From NCBI GenBank assembly GCA_907163375.1, contig CAJQUW010008949.1, forward strand, positions 69,501 to 133,500: a stretch of 64,000 nt of DNA. The letters are read 5' to 3'. A program made the translations under genes and the position numbers. The stretch is from Prostheceraeus crozeri (Eukaryota; Platyhelminthes; Polycladida; Euryleptidae). The notes under the pieces are model-generated. The model had not been told where the DNA came from, did not search any database, and worked only from the letters and a program-made list of their open reading frames with translations. Below are positions 23,025-36,099 of this stretch, piece after piece. Within the stretch, counting starts at the first letter, position 1, and each line of letters begins with the position of its first letter.

Positions 23025-23430
23025 CAACCCTGCAAAAGGCCCCCCTCATGATTAAAAGGGACCCCTTCGCACTCCCAAAAGGGCCTCCTCACGATCTAAA
23101 AGGGCTCCCTAACGATATAAAAGGGGCCCGTTCGCACTTTCTAAAGAGCACCCTCACGATCTTTCGGGGCACTTTCGCATTCTCAAAAGGGCCCCTTCAC
23201 AATCTCAAAAGGGCCCTCGCGATCTTAAAGGGTCCCTTCACAATCTTAAGAGGGCCCACTCGCAATCTCAAAAGGGCCCCCTTCAAAATCCAAATTATCT
23301 GTTTCATTTTTATTAATCCAAATATTTGTTTTACTTTTAAATTCACGGGTTTAAATGGGCCCCTTCTCAATCTCAAAAGGGCCCCTCACGATGTAGAAGG
23401 GCCCTTCAAAATCTAAAATAGTTCAAAATC
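23025..23430. repeat. Degenerate GGGCCC-rich tandem array, right block
   Basis: Same loose 20-24 bp unit and GGGCCC words as the block at 19840-20290, in the same orientation, with about 15 recognisable units. The 2.7 kb between the blocks includes the pogo-like element. Confidence 0.7.
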
Positions 23431-23697
23431 CAAATTATTTGTTCCTTGGCAAAACATTTTCTCACTACCTACTTCATTAAAAAAACCGGAAGAGTGGCAG
23501 CCCTGTTTTTTTATCATAAGTTCTGTTGCTTATAAAATTCTTAAAATCTATAAGTGACGCAGTAAAAATTGAATTCCATTACAAAGATCTATGAACAGCG
23601 AATGGATCTCAGAAAATGTCTGTACAGCTTAAGAAGTCACGGGTCTAGCGAAAATCATGTTATCTGCTAGTATCTCAGAAATTCATTGTAACGCCGA

Positions 23698-23976
23698 CTA
23701 AGAAATGTCTGACAGAATGCTCAATAACAAATGTTTCATATCAATTGCATCTTGACGATCGTACTCAGCACAATTTTGTTGCGCTATATTCTGAATGACT
23801 ATGTCCTCACTTCCCATCACTAGTCGATGATCTCGAATTCTCATGTTCTCGGGTCTTAGTTGGTTTTTCTCTTTCCTCTCTCTCATAATCGCCCTACAAA
23901 TAATTTTGAAATTCGAGAATGTCTTTTCAATTGGATATTGCACGCTAAGGGCGGTAGCCATTTCAATGAGCGCCAT
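23698..23976 (-). pseudogene. Possible hAT C-terminal remnant
   Basis: A 92-codon frame reads ATALSVQYPIEKTFSNFKII and QLRPENMRI. This vaguely recalls the hAT dimerisation core (a hydrophobic run, then ExxFS, then a basic stretch and LxxxxL). There is no supporting context, so treat it as weak. Confidence 0.25.
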
Positions 23977-23979
23977 TGG

Positions 23980-26900
23980 AAAATAGGCTACCTTACATAT
24001 ATAGGAAAAAAAACCGTGCGTCGCATGCGGATTAATGTGAGTTTAAGCTAATCCGATCATTGCGCATTGGTTTCTACCTTCCGATCATTATTGAAAAAGT
24101 AGCAGGCGTACGAAAATTAGTTCACTTGATGATTTCACAACCGTCTTTTCAACATTCCTTACTGCATAATGCATACACTTAATCGAATGTTAGCCAAGAC
24201 AATGTGTGTTTTGGTGTGTGCGAAGTGATATCACAACATGCATCTCTCTGGCTCTGGTGTCCTCTGCTGACAGTTTATTGTTTACCATTTCCAATAGCAA
24301 GCGATACACGAATTATCCATTCGAGAAGGAGCAAGTCGTCTATTTCTGTGGTGCCATTTCGATATTAAGGCTACATATAACCCTTCCTTCCTAGGAAATC
24401 GAAGCGCGTGCAGATGAATCTAATTGTGGTGCGGGCAGATTGTAACTGTTGTGAATCCAAGATGTGAAATCATTTCTCAATTCCTTCACACACAGCGAGT
24501 TCCAGCCAGCTGAACTCGAAAAAGTTTGGAACATTACCTTAATTGTACCGAGTGCGATCATCAAATGCTTTCCCTTAATTCAAGATGCATTTGATATGAA
24601 ACATTTGTGATGATTATGGCAGACATTTCTTGATCGGCACTACAATGATTTTCTGAGTTACTAAAAGGTAACCAATGACTATAACTAGACTCCTCACTTT
24701 CAAGTTACATTGATTTTATGATGCGCCTTGATAACCAATTATTATTGGTATTCCCACTACTTATTTCCTGAGTTATGTTAAGAGCAGGGCTCCGGAAGCG
24801 ATTGATTTTTATTCGCTTCCACTTCCAATTATTGGCGAACACACATGGGCTACACACCTCCCTATTTCAAGCCACTTTTCATTTTCCACTTTTTTACGAG
24901 TTATGGGTTCTGACGTTAACAGTTATCAGTCTCCACGAACGTCCTGTCGCAAAAACTAGTTGACTTGTATACGTTTTTCTGACTTGCCAAAAAGTCATAT
25001 TTGTCAAATTTACTGAAAATTTTGACCTTTGGGAAATTATGAAATAAAAACGTAATATTTTCCCAACACGAGTAGCAAAAAGGTATTAGACGACCAAGAG
25101 TGTTTGAGAATGCTACAATGAAATCGCCTCTAAAACAAACCAATCCGCATTGTGTTGAGTTGTCGTTGATAAGATAATACTGAGGTTTTCTGATTTCGAA
25201 TGCCAGTATTCTGAGATAGTACACCTTCGTTTTCATAATGAGAAAATTAAAAGCAACTGCATTCAGCAACGCAGGTGCCACTTTGTAATTACTGTAGGTG
25301 TAATAGGGTAAGTAGTAAATATGACAACGATTACTTAACTCACATCAAGACTCAAGGTCAAAAGTCAGAAGTGCCTCGCCTCGACCTGACACGCGAATTG
25401 GGTCAATTATTAGTGGATAATATTGGAAGCGTAGGCGATCGTCGGGCATTTTCTTCCGCTTCCAATAAAAACGATGGCTTCCATAGCTTTCGCAGCACTG
25501 GTTAGGAGAATGAACAATTTCTGTTTGACTTGATTGTTGTCAGTGTTGGGCATTATATATATGACATTCTTACGAATTTATTTTAGGCATCATTATGAAT
25601 TGGAATTCGATGTTTACTTTTCTCTGACACTCCTTTTGATGATTTAAGGCACCGTAAGGCAGGGTGACTTTCGACAGTTTTAAAGTTTAAATCTTTCGAA
25701 GTCAAACAGCGTACACTAACAGGGTTTGCTGAGCGTGGCAAAGTAAAAGAATTAGAAATGTTTTATTTGAACTAAAAAATAATAACAATGGCGATCGCAT
25801 ACCAATTTCATGGAATTACGGATGATGAAAATTTTATAACTGCTAGTTTAAATGAATGACCTGGATGTGAATTTGAATGAAGAATGTAGGCCTTACTGTT
25901 GATGTTCAGCAAAATATTCTTAAGTTTGTGAAAGATAAATCAATCACGAGAAAAAAATACTTATGTCTATCAACACCATTCGACATCGACACAAATGCTC
26001 AATTGAAAATGTGTGGAAAATATCTACAAGAAAACGCATTAATAGGCATATCACACTGACATGCTATCGTCAATAGAGGCCTTCATCGCACATGAGAGGA
26101 ATTTTTGTTGATGCCGGCATTCCGCTACGTAAAACAAGCAATTGAGTCCGATCGATCTTTTTTAAACGGATATGCAAGACAAAATATCCTAGTTGGAATA
26201 AAAAAAATTAGGTAGGCCTTCATGATTAGACAACGGAACTAATCAAGCACTATTGTTACATAAGACGATTTCATCGCCGAGACAACTGACATCGTCGGTT
26301 GAAATGCTGCTGACGGTACAATGCACTAAAAAGTAGAAATTTTCTTGATAACGAAAGAAAAATCACGAGGACGAAGAGCACCACTTCGGCTCGAAGTTAT
26401 AACCTCAGTACTAAATTTACATTGGCCGGAAGGCAAATATCAAAAAAATTATCCATGACGTAGCTAGGAATGATTAGTTGATGCAATAAACCATCATATC
26501 ACACTCAACTCAATAGTAACTCACACGTCGAGTCCCCCAGTGAATCGAAACGAAAGGAAAGCTTTCTAACAATGACTAATTTAAACACACACTAGTATTG
26601 CATTAAAAAAATATTTAACTCACAAATTGGTTTTTCATATTAAGATGATTTTTATTGTGGTTTCTAAATTCCACACACTGAATGTTGGCTACAGTGATGA
26701 TTGCGTAGAATTGGCATTGCCGTCCTGAAATTGTTGTTTTTATATGCATTGCTCTCATGCTTCAATCAGGGAAAGCTTCAGGACTGCCATTCACACTCAG
26801 ATCTACAATTAAAGATCCTGTCTAGATATGCTGATAATCATGCCCGTCATCTTTTCATTTTTGGATCAACTTTGAAGCCCATGTTTGAAGCAATCCACAC

Positions 26901-27086
26901 AAATACATCAGAGCACCATCTGGCAGCATGTACCTATTGTATTCTCTGTTTGGTAGTGAACTCTGATACTTCATCAGTAAGTATTCTCCATCAAATAATT
27001 GAGTATAATGAAGCACTGATGTTGTGCTTCTTGCTTCTTATCCTACATCAAAGATGTTCTCAACTATTACTATCAAACCTCTCTGT
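23980..27086. other. No gene recognised
   Basis: About 3 kb of AT-rich DNA. The longest frames (24916-25281 minus, 26701-27108 plus) show no known domain. A weak IENVWK phrase near 26009 might be a Tc1 scrap. Confidence 0.45.
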
Positions 27087-27155
27087 CGTGGCCATAGACA
27101 TCGGATAACATTGTTAGGTCCTAATAATGTTATCCAATGTCTATGGTCGTGGCAT
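27087..27155. repeat. Near-perfect hairpin
   Basis: Two 25-base arms (CCATAGACATCGGATAACAT and onward, then complement) meet around a 4-5 base loop near 27117, with one mismatch per arm. It could be a cruciform or stem-loop. There is no gene nearby to assign it to. Confidence 0.7.
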
Positions 27156-28277
27156 TGACATGTTTGACATGCCGACTTGAAGCATCATACATAAGCGCTT
27201 CATGGACATGACATCAGATGATATTTTCAATTCACCTCAAAAATTCTTTGATTCGAAGATGTCAACCATACAGTGACCACATTCTATGACTGTGATTTGC
27301 AACCATAAATATCAGATAAATACATCAACAGTTAATTGATTATTTGTGTTATTTGAAGGGTTTTCGAGAACAAAAAATTTTGGCCAATATAATTGATGCT
27401 TTGAACCCAAGTCATTGTTCACCTTTGATGCTTGATGCATCTGAGATTTACAGCAGAACTCTCTCTACATATTTCTACATCTGAGCTAACTTAGATATAT
27501 GGAAATTACGTGTTGTTTAAAACTGTTATATCCAATGACAATTATTGTGAATTTGTCAACAATATGAGCGATGGCCGTGTTCCTCGTGTTGCAGAAGGAG
27601 GATTTTGGAATGCTCCTGCAGTCAATTATAGTCCTCAAACGAGGGATCTTTTGAATGGTATGAAGACTTCTCAGGTTCGCAGAAGCTGTTTTTAAACAGG
27701 GCTGTATTAAATATCTAAGATGGCATGTATGAATTTTCAACTAAATAGTCAGCGGCTGTTGCTCCTCCCGAGCCGGAACAAATTTGGTGTCCTGGCTATT
27801 CCATCAGATAAGTCGGTGGAATATTTTAGCACATACTTTATCACGCCCCAAAAATTCTCAGCTGTAAAGTCTTTATATCGCTCAATATAACAAGAAATAT
27901 GCGAAGCGAGCGACTACAAAACACTCAGTGTAGAAAAAACTCGATTTGGTTTTTTTTAATAGACTAATTTTTTTATATTTTTTACCTCCTTATGAAGTAA
28001 TTGCTATTTCTGGTTCAGCCAGTGTAATAACCACGAGACCAAACATGTGCCGGCTCAACCATTGTAATGACGATTGGCAGATGAACTTTGCTGGGAACCA
28101 ATGGTAGTTTTCTGCAGCACAATGTTCATCATTACTTGTGTCTCCATCTATAGGTAAATATATGGATTTGTAGATTAGAAGATCTATGATGAGAAACCAG
28201 ATGACTGATGCCATGCAGTGCGATCTGTTTTAGTGCATTGTCTCTCAAATCTAATGCACTGGAAATAGAAGTAGCAT
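27156..28277. other. No gene recognised
   Basis: No open frame of interest. It ends at the left LTR. Confidence 0.5.
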
Positions 28278-29165
28278 TGTAACGGGCCGAACTAGTAGAT
28301 ATAAATTAGATGGGTAAGTATGATGCGCGTACTGTAAGTGTTGCGTTATAAACCTACCGATTGCTGCCAGTGGTTTCCTTTGAATCCTCAGCAGTCTCCA
28401 AATCCTTCGCCTCTTGTCGTAGAAGCAGTCGTAGAAGCAACAGCAGTTCACTATTAAGATTATTTATTATTATTTTGAGAACAATACCCAAACCAGAAGG
28501 CCTATAGGTATTATTCACTAATTTTACCCAACCCAAGGGGATATAGGTAGGACAATATTGAATTACCAGACCAACCGCATCGAAGGCTAGGCCTATAAGG
28601 TAGTTATTATCAACACGTGAATGACTTAAAGTCTAACCCAACTCCGAAGAGCTATAGGTCTATTATTATTATTATGTCTGTGACAGCGTAAACCCAACTC
28701 GGAGAGCTTTAGGTTTCTTCTTCTTATTATTATTATATTATGTCTGTGACAGCGTAAACTCAACTCGGAGAGCTTTAAGTTTCCTATTATCATTATTATG
28801 TCTGTGACAGCGTAAACCCAACTCGGAGAGCTATAGGTTTGTTATTATTTAATTTATGTGGCATAGCAAACCCGTCTCGTAAAGTTATAAATTTATTCAG
28901 CCACTACACTTAATATACAATTTATTTTATATATAAATGTGTTACTATTCTCTACATAAACATATAGCACAATCACACCGGACAAGTCACATACCACTTC
29001 GCCGTATACTACACGTATGTCAATGCTTGTATCGTTCTAGTCGTGAACAGAGTTCACCAAATTTATTAAATCGACTTTACTATTACAAAGCATATTTAAA
29101 CGACAGCGTCGTACATTTTGTTATCTGTAGTTATTTGGATATTGTATGCCTTCTATTATTCGGCA

Positions 29166-29202
<37 letters not shown>

Positions 29203-29374
29203 TGATTATATATAATCCGCTGTGTCCCAGTACCATCAACAAGCATAATAAGCATAAATAATACATTTAAATGAATGTACACATTTTCATGCCATTTAAA
29301 ACCGAAACTAACATTTATAGTTTCATTGAAATGTCATGTAATCAATGATATCATAGTAAAACAATACTACTACA
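28278..29374 (-). repeat. 3' LTR of the Ty3/Gypsy fossil
   Basis: 1097 bp. In element orientation it starts TGTAGTAGT and ends CCGTTACA, the TG...CA pattern. It contains a TA microsatellite (29167-29200). It also has about three tandem copies of a 55-60 bp unit built on GTCTGTGACAGCGTAAACCC and CTCGGAGAGCT (about 28675-28850). Confidence 0.9.
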
Positions 29375-29386
29375 CTTCCCCCTACT
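29375..29386 (-). other. Polypurine tract next to the 3' LTR
   Basis: AGTAGGGGGAAG on the minus strand abuts the TG of the LTR. This is the expected plus-strand primer site of an LTR retrotransposon. Confidence 0.75.
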
Positions 29387-29413
29387 GAAAAAAAATCGTC
29401 CCGATTATGGAAT

Positions 29414-30190
29414 TCATAGACGGAAGACACGCTTGAAATTGTCTCGGACAATATTGCGTAAGTTTTCTTCCGTGAGGTCGCGGCATTTAGCTACACGGGA
29501 GAGAACATAATCCGTTCGCGTTGGATATCTGGCAAGATGAGGCGCATCCGTCTCTACCAGTAGGCGTTCGATCGCGATGCCCCGTATGGCCTGAATCCTG
29601 GGATCGTTCCTCCGACTCAGATCGTTGCGGACGAGAATGGACCCAACGCTGATAAACATGCTGCGGAAGAGATCGGCAAAAGAACGTATTATCTCCCGAG
29701 GGACGTAAGTAGAATGCAAGATCAGTCGATTGGCCGGATTTATGTGGTTCAGCAAAATCTCTTCCAGGGTTTCGTGGGCCTCTGTATCTCCCCACTCCTT
29801 CCCTCTACAGTATAGGATCAATGGGAGGGAAAGTTCAGCGGCCAACAAAGCCTGGTCACAGAATGCTCGACACTGGCAGTCCCAATCAATGGTCCATTTC
29901 CTGTTGAGTCCAGTCTCGCCGATGGCCCCTATATTGTTGTTGTGGCGTACATGGCGGCGAAGTTGTGCTTCAACCGAAGGAGACCAAATGTCGGCATGAC
30001 GGGGCTGCAGACCCATAGCTAAGATTATCTTGACGTGGGGAAAGTCTCCTTGGAGGTCGCTGTGTCCCCAGGTGTCGACATTGTCCCGAATGTCTACTAC
30101 TGCGCTCATCTCTGCGATATCAGCCTCCATCTCATCGATATGGCCAGAATGGCCCGCGCGAACGCAAGTGTCGTAGAGGTGGATGTGGGC
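29414..30190 (-). CDS. TatD-type metallohydrolase domain carried by the Gypsy fossil
   Basis: This part encodes a TatD/TATDN-like fold. The metal-site motifs of the family are visible: AHIHLYD at the start (HxH), GAIGETGLN in place of the usual GEIGLD, ILYCRG, LILHST, and VETDAPHLARYP, which matches the ETDAP motif near the end. TatD proteins are Mg-dependent 3'-5' exonucleases or hydrolases. It lies in element orientation between the integrase end and the polypurine tract, inside the LTRs, so it travels with the element. Such cargo is not part of the standard Ty3/Gypsy set. It probably came from a host TATDN2-like gene (inference). The element is a fossil and no function is claimed. Confidence 0.82.
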   Translation of the reverse strand, partial: AHIHLYDTCVRAGHSGHIDEMEADIAEMSAVVDIRDNVDTWGHSDLQGDFPHVKIILAMGLQPRHADIWSPSVEAQLRRHVRHNNNIGAIGETGLNRKWTIDWDCQCRAFCDQALLAAELSLPLILYCRGKEWGDTEAHETLEEILLNHINPANRLILHSTYVPREIIRSFADLFRSMFISVGSILVRNDLSRRNDPRIQAIRGIAIERLLVETDAPHLARYPTRTDYVLSRVAKCRDLTEENLRNIVRDNFKRVFRL

Positions 30191-33100
30191 TTCACCTCTC
30201 CAAACGGACGATCATCTCCGTCTGCACCCTCGCCTTCTGGACCCTCACCTCACGTAGGTCTTCAACGGGCGCCGAAGATGCACCCTGTGTGGCTATAGGC
30301 GGACTGGCGGCCGCAGATGGAATCGGCTCCAGGTGAGCCAGATGGCACAACCACAAAGGCAGCGTCGGCGCTGACGTCTGCGAGATTGTCAAGGCTGGAT
30401 GTCGAGTCACGAAGATTGTCGGTCATGGAGGCTGTAGGAGCCGAAGGGTTCCCAACCACCACTGCCCGACTATCGCTGATTACCTCGAGATCGATGACTC
30501 CTCGAGTGTCCTCGGACGTTACGAGCAGAACGTCGGCCTCTTGTTGTACATTTTGGCGCGCCTCTTTCAGCGTCTGTTGTTGGTTTCGCATTTTCCGCTG
30601 ATGACGCTGCTGTTTGTCGCTGATGTTCTCGCGATTTAAATTAATGTGCGACTCATGCAGTCGAATAAGTTGGCGAGACGGAACTCTCCACAGGTCTGCC
30701 AAATGAATGATACGGCCGTGTACGATGGTTTGGGCGTCTCTGGATGTGGCCAGAGGCGTAGCTTCAATGACGGCCCAGCTTAAACATCGGTCTTTGGTCT
30801 TCCTTTTCCAACCTGGAGGACAGCCCTGAACCAATCCCTCACCCAATAAATATTTTTGCAGTTCTAATTTAGCTGACTTCGCTTCTGCTTTTGGTATGCA
30901 GGATCCACCAGTTGCCATTTTCTGGAAGGAAAGACAGTGAATATCGGCCTGATGTTCTACGATAACGGGTTCTATTTCTATCTCGGAAATGTCGGAGTCG
31001 GTTACGTCTGACGAAGCTGTGGTACTGTGAATTTCAATCATTGGGGCAGTGGACTCTGTTGTGTCACTGTCACAATCTTCTGCAATCATAGGTAAGGTGG
31101 AGTCGGTTGCATCGGTCCCCACTAGATCATCTACGCTGATGTCGGATTCATCCCGCTCGTCTTCGATGCAATCTTCAGCATTGTTCCTGACGCAATGGAA
31201 TTTTTTTAACCGATCAGCGTGTGAGACAAACGACTTTCTCCCGCGCTTGGTGTCGCGAATGAGATATGTGTTGTCAGAAAATCTCTGCTCTATGACCCAA
31301 GGTCCGTCCCATGGGCGATAAAATTTACGTTGTTCCCCTTTAGGAGCAATGGTGTGGTAGTACATCACGAGATCTCCTACTTGATAAGTAACATCTCTCA
31401 CCCCCTGCGCGTCATATCCTCGTTTCTGACGAGTCTGCTGAATGCGAGATATGGTTTTTACGATATCCCAGGTCTTCATCAGTTTTTCCTGGATTTCATA
31501 AATATGTTCCGACGTTTCTCGTTCTTGCACAGTTTCCAAATCCAGCTCAAAATCAACCGGAAGTCGCATTTCGCGACCGTATGTGACGGAGGCTGGAGAG
31601 AAACCTGTTGTACTGTGGGTACTGGAGCGGTATGTCAGAGGCAGTATGATATTGTTTGATCCCAGTTATCACGATCGCACTTCTCATGAGCGATAACTAT
31701 CTGCTTCAAGGTGCGATTGAAGCGCTCGACGCCGCCGTTACCCTGCGGCCGATAAGATGTCGTACGCATTTCATGATGCCAAGCAAATTGCAGAGCTCCC
31801 TGAACACCTTGGATTGAACTAAGCACCTTTGTCAGAGTGAATCCTATCTGGGACCCCATGGCGACAGATCCATTCCCTTAATACGGCCCTGCCGCAGTAG
31901 ATGTCTCTTTATTGGGTACTGGAGTGGCATCAGCCCACTTGGAAAAGAGATCAACCATTGTGAGAATATAGCGGTTACCTCGCTTGGTTTTGCGCAAAGG
32001 TCCCACCAGATCGACCTCGATGCATTCCATCGGCTTGCCGGTGATAATGGAAGTCATCGGAGTTCGCATTTTTGGTATAGGACCTTTGAACGTGACACAT
32101 ACTCCGCAACCATTTAAATATTTGGTAGTGTCCTCTCTCATACATGGCCACCAGAAACGCATCCCGACCTAAATGGGATGACCCGACGCCTGCATGACAT
32201 TGTTGAATGAACGACATTCTTTCTGTAGCAGGTGGAATAAATTTCTTGACATCTCCCATCACCCGGAACAGCAGCCCATCTTCTACAATCACAGACTCCC
32301 AGAATTTGACAATATGTTTGATTTCTTCTGAACAAGTCTGCAATCGTGTGGAAGTGGGTTTGTCCGAGTGATGTCTGTGGGTCTTCCAAGACAGGACCTG
32401 AGCCAAATCGGGATCCTGAAGGGTTTCTCGTTTCATGTCATCGACTCCGGCACCAGGAGACCATAAATTGAAGATAACTACGGAGTCATCTTCTAGGCGA
32501 TCCGACAACTGTACCGTCTTTTCGTCACAATGAATAGTACTGGGCAACCTGGAAAGAGCATCAGCATTGCTATGTGCTGACCCGGGACGGTAGACGCAGT
32601 CAAATTCAAATTCTTCCAGAATTTGGAGCCATCGGGCTAGCATTCCGCGCGGTTCTTTGAAACTTCGCAACCATTCTAAGGACTTGTAGTCCACTCTAGC
32701 AAGGAATTTTTTTCCTGTAAGATATGGACGAAAGTGTTCCATAAAGAAAACAAGGGCAAACAATTCCCTTTTTGTTGGTGCGTAATTGGACTGGGCTGTG
32801 TTCAGTGACTTACTGGCATACGCAATTACCTTTTCAGAACCGCCCGGTTGCATTTGGGAGAGAACAACTCCGATGGCATATCCAGATGCATCTGTATCGA
32901 GGATGAAACACCCCGATTCTGCCCGAAAGTCTGGCATGGTTAGTATCGGTGCTGAAGTGAGACAGTTCTTGAGGGTACTGAAAGCGGTTTGACAGCTTTC
33001 TGTCCAAGTGAAGGAGTGATCCTTCCGAATCAAATCATGCAGAGGTTTGACGATCCGCGCAAAGTCTTTGACAAACCGTCGGTAATAAGACGGCAGTCCT

Positions 33101-36086
33101 AAGAATTCCTTCACCTGTTTGGCCGTTGTTGGTGTGGGCCACTTTATTACTTTGTTCGTCTTCTCTGGATCGGTATGGATGCCATCTGGCGTCTCCATAT
33201 GTCCGAGATATCGGACAGACTGTAAGGCCCATTGACATTTCTTAGTGTCAAGTTGTAGATGTGCATTCCTCAACCTTGATAAAACCAATTCTATGTCCTG
33301 CAAATGGTCAATCCAATTTCGACTGAAGATGATTATATCATCTAAGTGCACCAAACAATTGACACCCACGAGGCCCCGCAATTTATCATCCATCATTCGT
33401 TGGAATGTGGCGGGGGCCGAAGCAAGTCCAAATGGCATCACATTGAACTCGTATAGGCCCAAAGGGCATATGAAAGCAGATTTTTGTTTATCAGAATGTT
33501 GGAGCGAAATCTGCCAGTAACCGGATTTGAGGTATAGCACCGAGAAGTACGAAGCGCCGTGCATGGCGTCCAAAGCGTCGGATACAGTTGGCAGGGGGTA
33601 GGCGTCGAACTGGCATGCTTGGTTCAACTTGCGGCAATCAACGCAAAAACGAAGGCTACCGTCTCGCTTCTGAACTAATACAATCGTACTAGCCCATGGA
33701 CTATTGCTGTACAAGATAATGCCTTGATCAAGCATTTCCTGAATCTGCTTCGTAACTTCTGCTTTCAAGTGTGGTGGGACTCGCCTGCAAGTCTGACGAA
33801 TAGGTGCATGGGCACCCGTATTTATACGATGTTCTACCCCGGAACCTCGACCCAATGGCCGGTGGTCAGACATGAAAACATCGTCATATTGTTTTAATAA
33901 CGTTTGCAATTGTGAACTTTGGAAAGTTGTGAGGGTTGTGTCTTGCGCATTCATCTGATTTACATCGGAGCCTTTATGCATTACTTGACATATTCTGTTG
34001 GAGGATTCCTCCAAGTTTTCGCCCTCATCCTGGACAAATGAGATTTTATCGACCTCATAGCTAACTACAAAAGGTTCAAATTTGCCGATGACTTCATTTT
34101 TGATGATGACCGAATCATCATTGTTATTGACAATAGTAATTATTATATTTTTATCATTCACAGTGGTGATAGAGGGCAAAAAGGTCAGCCCCAACCGAAC
34201 AGTTTCTGAGCTGTCAGCAACAATGCCAGATATAGGTGCCCCACAAGGTCCCTTTGAATCGAAGGCGAGCCCGAACTAACTTCACAGATTTTGGAGGAAT
34301 TTCTATTTTGTAATTAACCCCTTTTTTTCATAACGGTGTTACGACCCGTCAATATTGGCAATATAACCCCAGGTCTTTTCAGCCACACCTGACTGCAGTC
34401 TAGATCAATGACTGACCGTTCCGGTAATAGGAAGTCCATTCCTAAAATCAAATCAATATCACTAGAGACTACTAATGATCGAGTAGGACAATATTTACGA
34501 AACGTTATTTTGGTATCAGCTATACCGACAATTTGTAATTCTTCGTCTTTAGGGCCTCGAACATCTAGTTAACTGTTTGCTGGCAAGGGTTCATAAGTGG
34601 AGACAATCCTATTGCTACATACCGAGCAATCAGCTCCGGTATCTATCAGTGCTATGACTTCTCGTCCCTCTACCATAACAGAAACATTTTGCCCTAATGC
34701 GGTCCCTTTTAGTAGTAACAGCGACAGAACGGGACGCATCTACCGCTTTTGAGCGTTTCCCGCTGGACAGAATCGAGCGATGTGTCCTTTGCCTGAACAT
34801 TTAAAGCACACTATTTCTTGATTTCGTTCCGGATCAAACGAATTCGATGCTGCTGGTGCTGATGTTATAGGGTGTGGTGGAGCAGAAATTGCAGGCACGT
34901 CAACATGGGGTTGTGCTATAGTTGGAAGGTCGCTCGTCCTGTGTACAGCCAAGGTTGGTGCAGAATAACCTAATTGTCTACCCTGCGGAGGTGTGTAAAC
35001 ATTTTGAGGAATAATTGGTATTTGTCTTATCTGGCGATCACGTGATGCAGAGCGCCAAGGTACAGAGAAATTGTTTGGCCATATTTGATGTTGTGGTGAC
35101 GACTGAGTGCCTCAAGAACCATATTCATACACTGGTTGTCGAAAATTTCGACGCTCCACTGGAGTCGTTGCCGATGTAATGGATCGGAACGGTAAAGTAC
35201 AGGAAGCAGCAATGTGGCCAAAGTTATTGCACTTATAACAACGTATGGGAGAATTGAAAGTGGAAATAGTAGAAGTTCGTGTCTGGGGAACATTTGCATC
35301 TACCCTTTCAAATCGAGTGACGACATCCAAGTAGTCGTTCAATGAGTTTGGTGGAAACCTGCACATTGACAATTTAACATTCCTACTTGTATCTCGTGAC
35401 ATGAGCGTATTCAAAACTCGACGCTCCAAGTCATAGGTACGCATATCTGGGAATGCGTGTCTGCCGAGGCGCAGAAGTACATCAGCGTAATCGCGGATTG
35501 TCTCATCTTTTGTCCGCATACGCGACTCGTACGCCGCTTCCGCCTCTATGGTTGTTGCAAACGGGCAATACCTACATCACATTTCGTGGATCACCTCTGC
35601 GTAAGTGTGGGTATCTGCTCGATCCACAACAATTTCATTAGGCCTATCAACGGTTTTGATCAATAACAAACGCAATTTACGTGAATCTGAAAAGTTATCG
35701 GCGAGCAACTCGAAGACCTTGAGCCAACGATCAAAGGCTAATTTCCCATCAAATTTTTGCAAAGCATTTATATCATCCGGGATTTTATTTGCATTCGATG
35801 GCTTACCATGTAATAGAGAGGTGCATTTGTGTCAATGGTATCGATTTGTGTCTGGAGCTTAGCCAGAACGTGGACTATGTCAGAAGTTAAGTTCATGTTT
35901 GCAATACCTTTCCCTTCTGCTTCTCGTCTAGTAAAAAAATCAACGTCATCAGCGTTCAAAGCAGGTTCACCATCCGTTTTTACATGTGATTCGTGCTGAC
36001 TCCTACCTCGGAATAGTGTTGTAGCTGAAAACCCCGTCGCTCCAAAGCCATAGTGCGACATAATGGAATACTGATCGGTTCTATAC

Positions 36087-36097
36087 CGCTGCCACCA
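36087..36097 (-). other. Primer binding site, tRNA-Leu type
   Basis: Two bases inside the 5' LTR the minus strand reads TGGTGGCAGCG. This is complementary to a tRNA 3' end CGCTGCCACCA, which fits the acceptor end of animal tRNA-Leu. The tRNA identity is from memory. Confidence 0.6.
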
Positions 36098-36099
36098 AG

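Larger units (their letters stand above)
17379..23505. other. Region bracketed by hAT-like inverted ends
   Basis: CAGGGCTGCCACTCTT stands at 17379 and its exact complement ends at 23505. Tips of this kind are typical of hAT elements. The 8-bp flanks (TACTATTA and TTTTTTTA) match only in part, so the two tips may belong to one 6.1-kb composite or to two separate insertions. The interior holds a decayed mariner-type transposase, GGGCCC-rich arrays and a pogo-like derivative. Confidence 0.4.

Noticed and set aside
17379-23505. A single proven 6.1-kb hAT transposon
   Set aside because: The tips match, but the 8-bp flanks agree at only about five positions and no hAT transposase lies inside. Kept only as a low-confidence bracket.
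29730-30298. Plus-strand frames opposite the TatD and integrase regions
   Set aside because: They have no domain content and are shadows of the minus-strand element.
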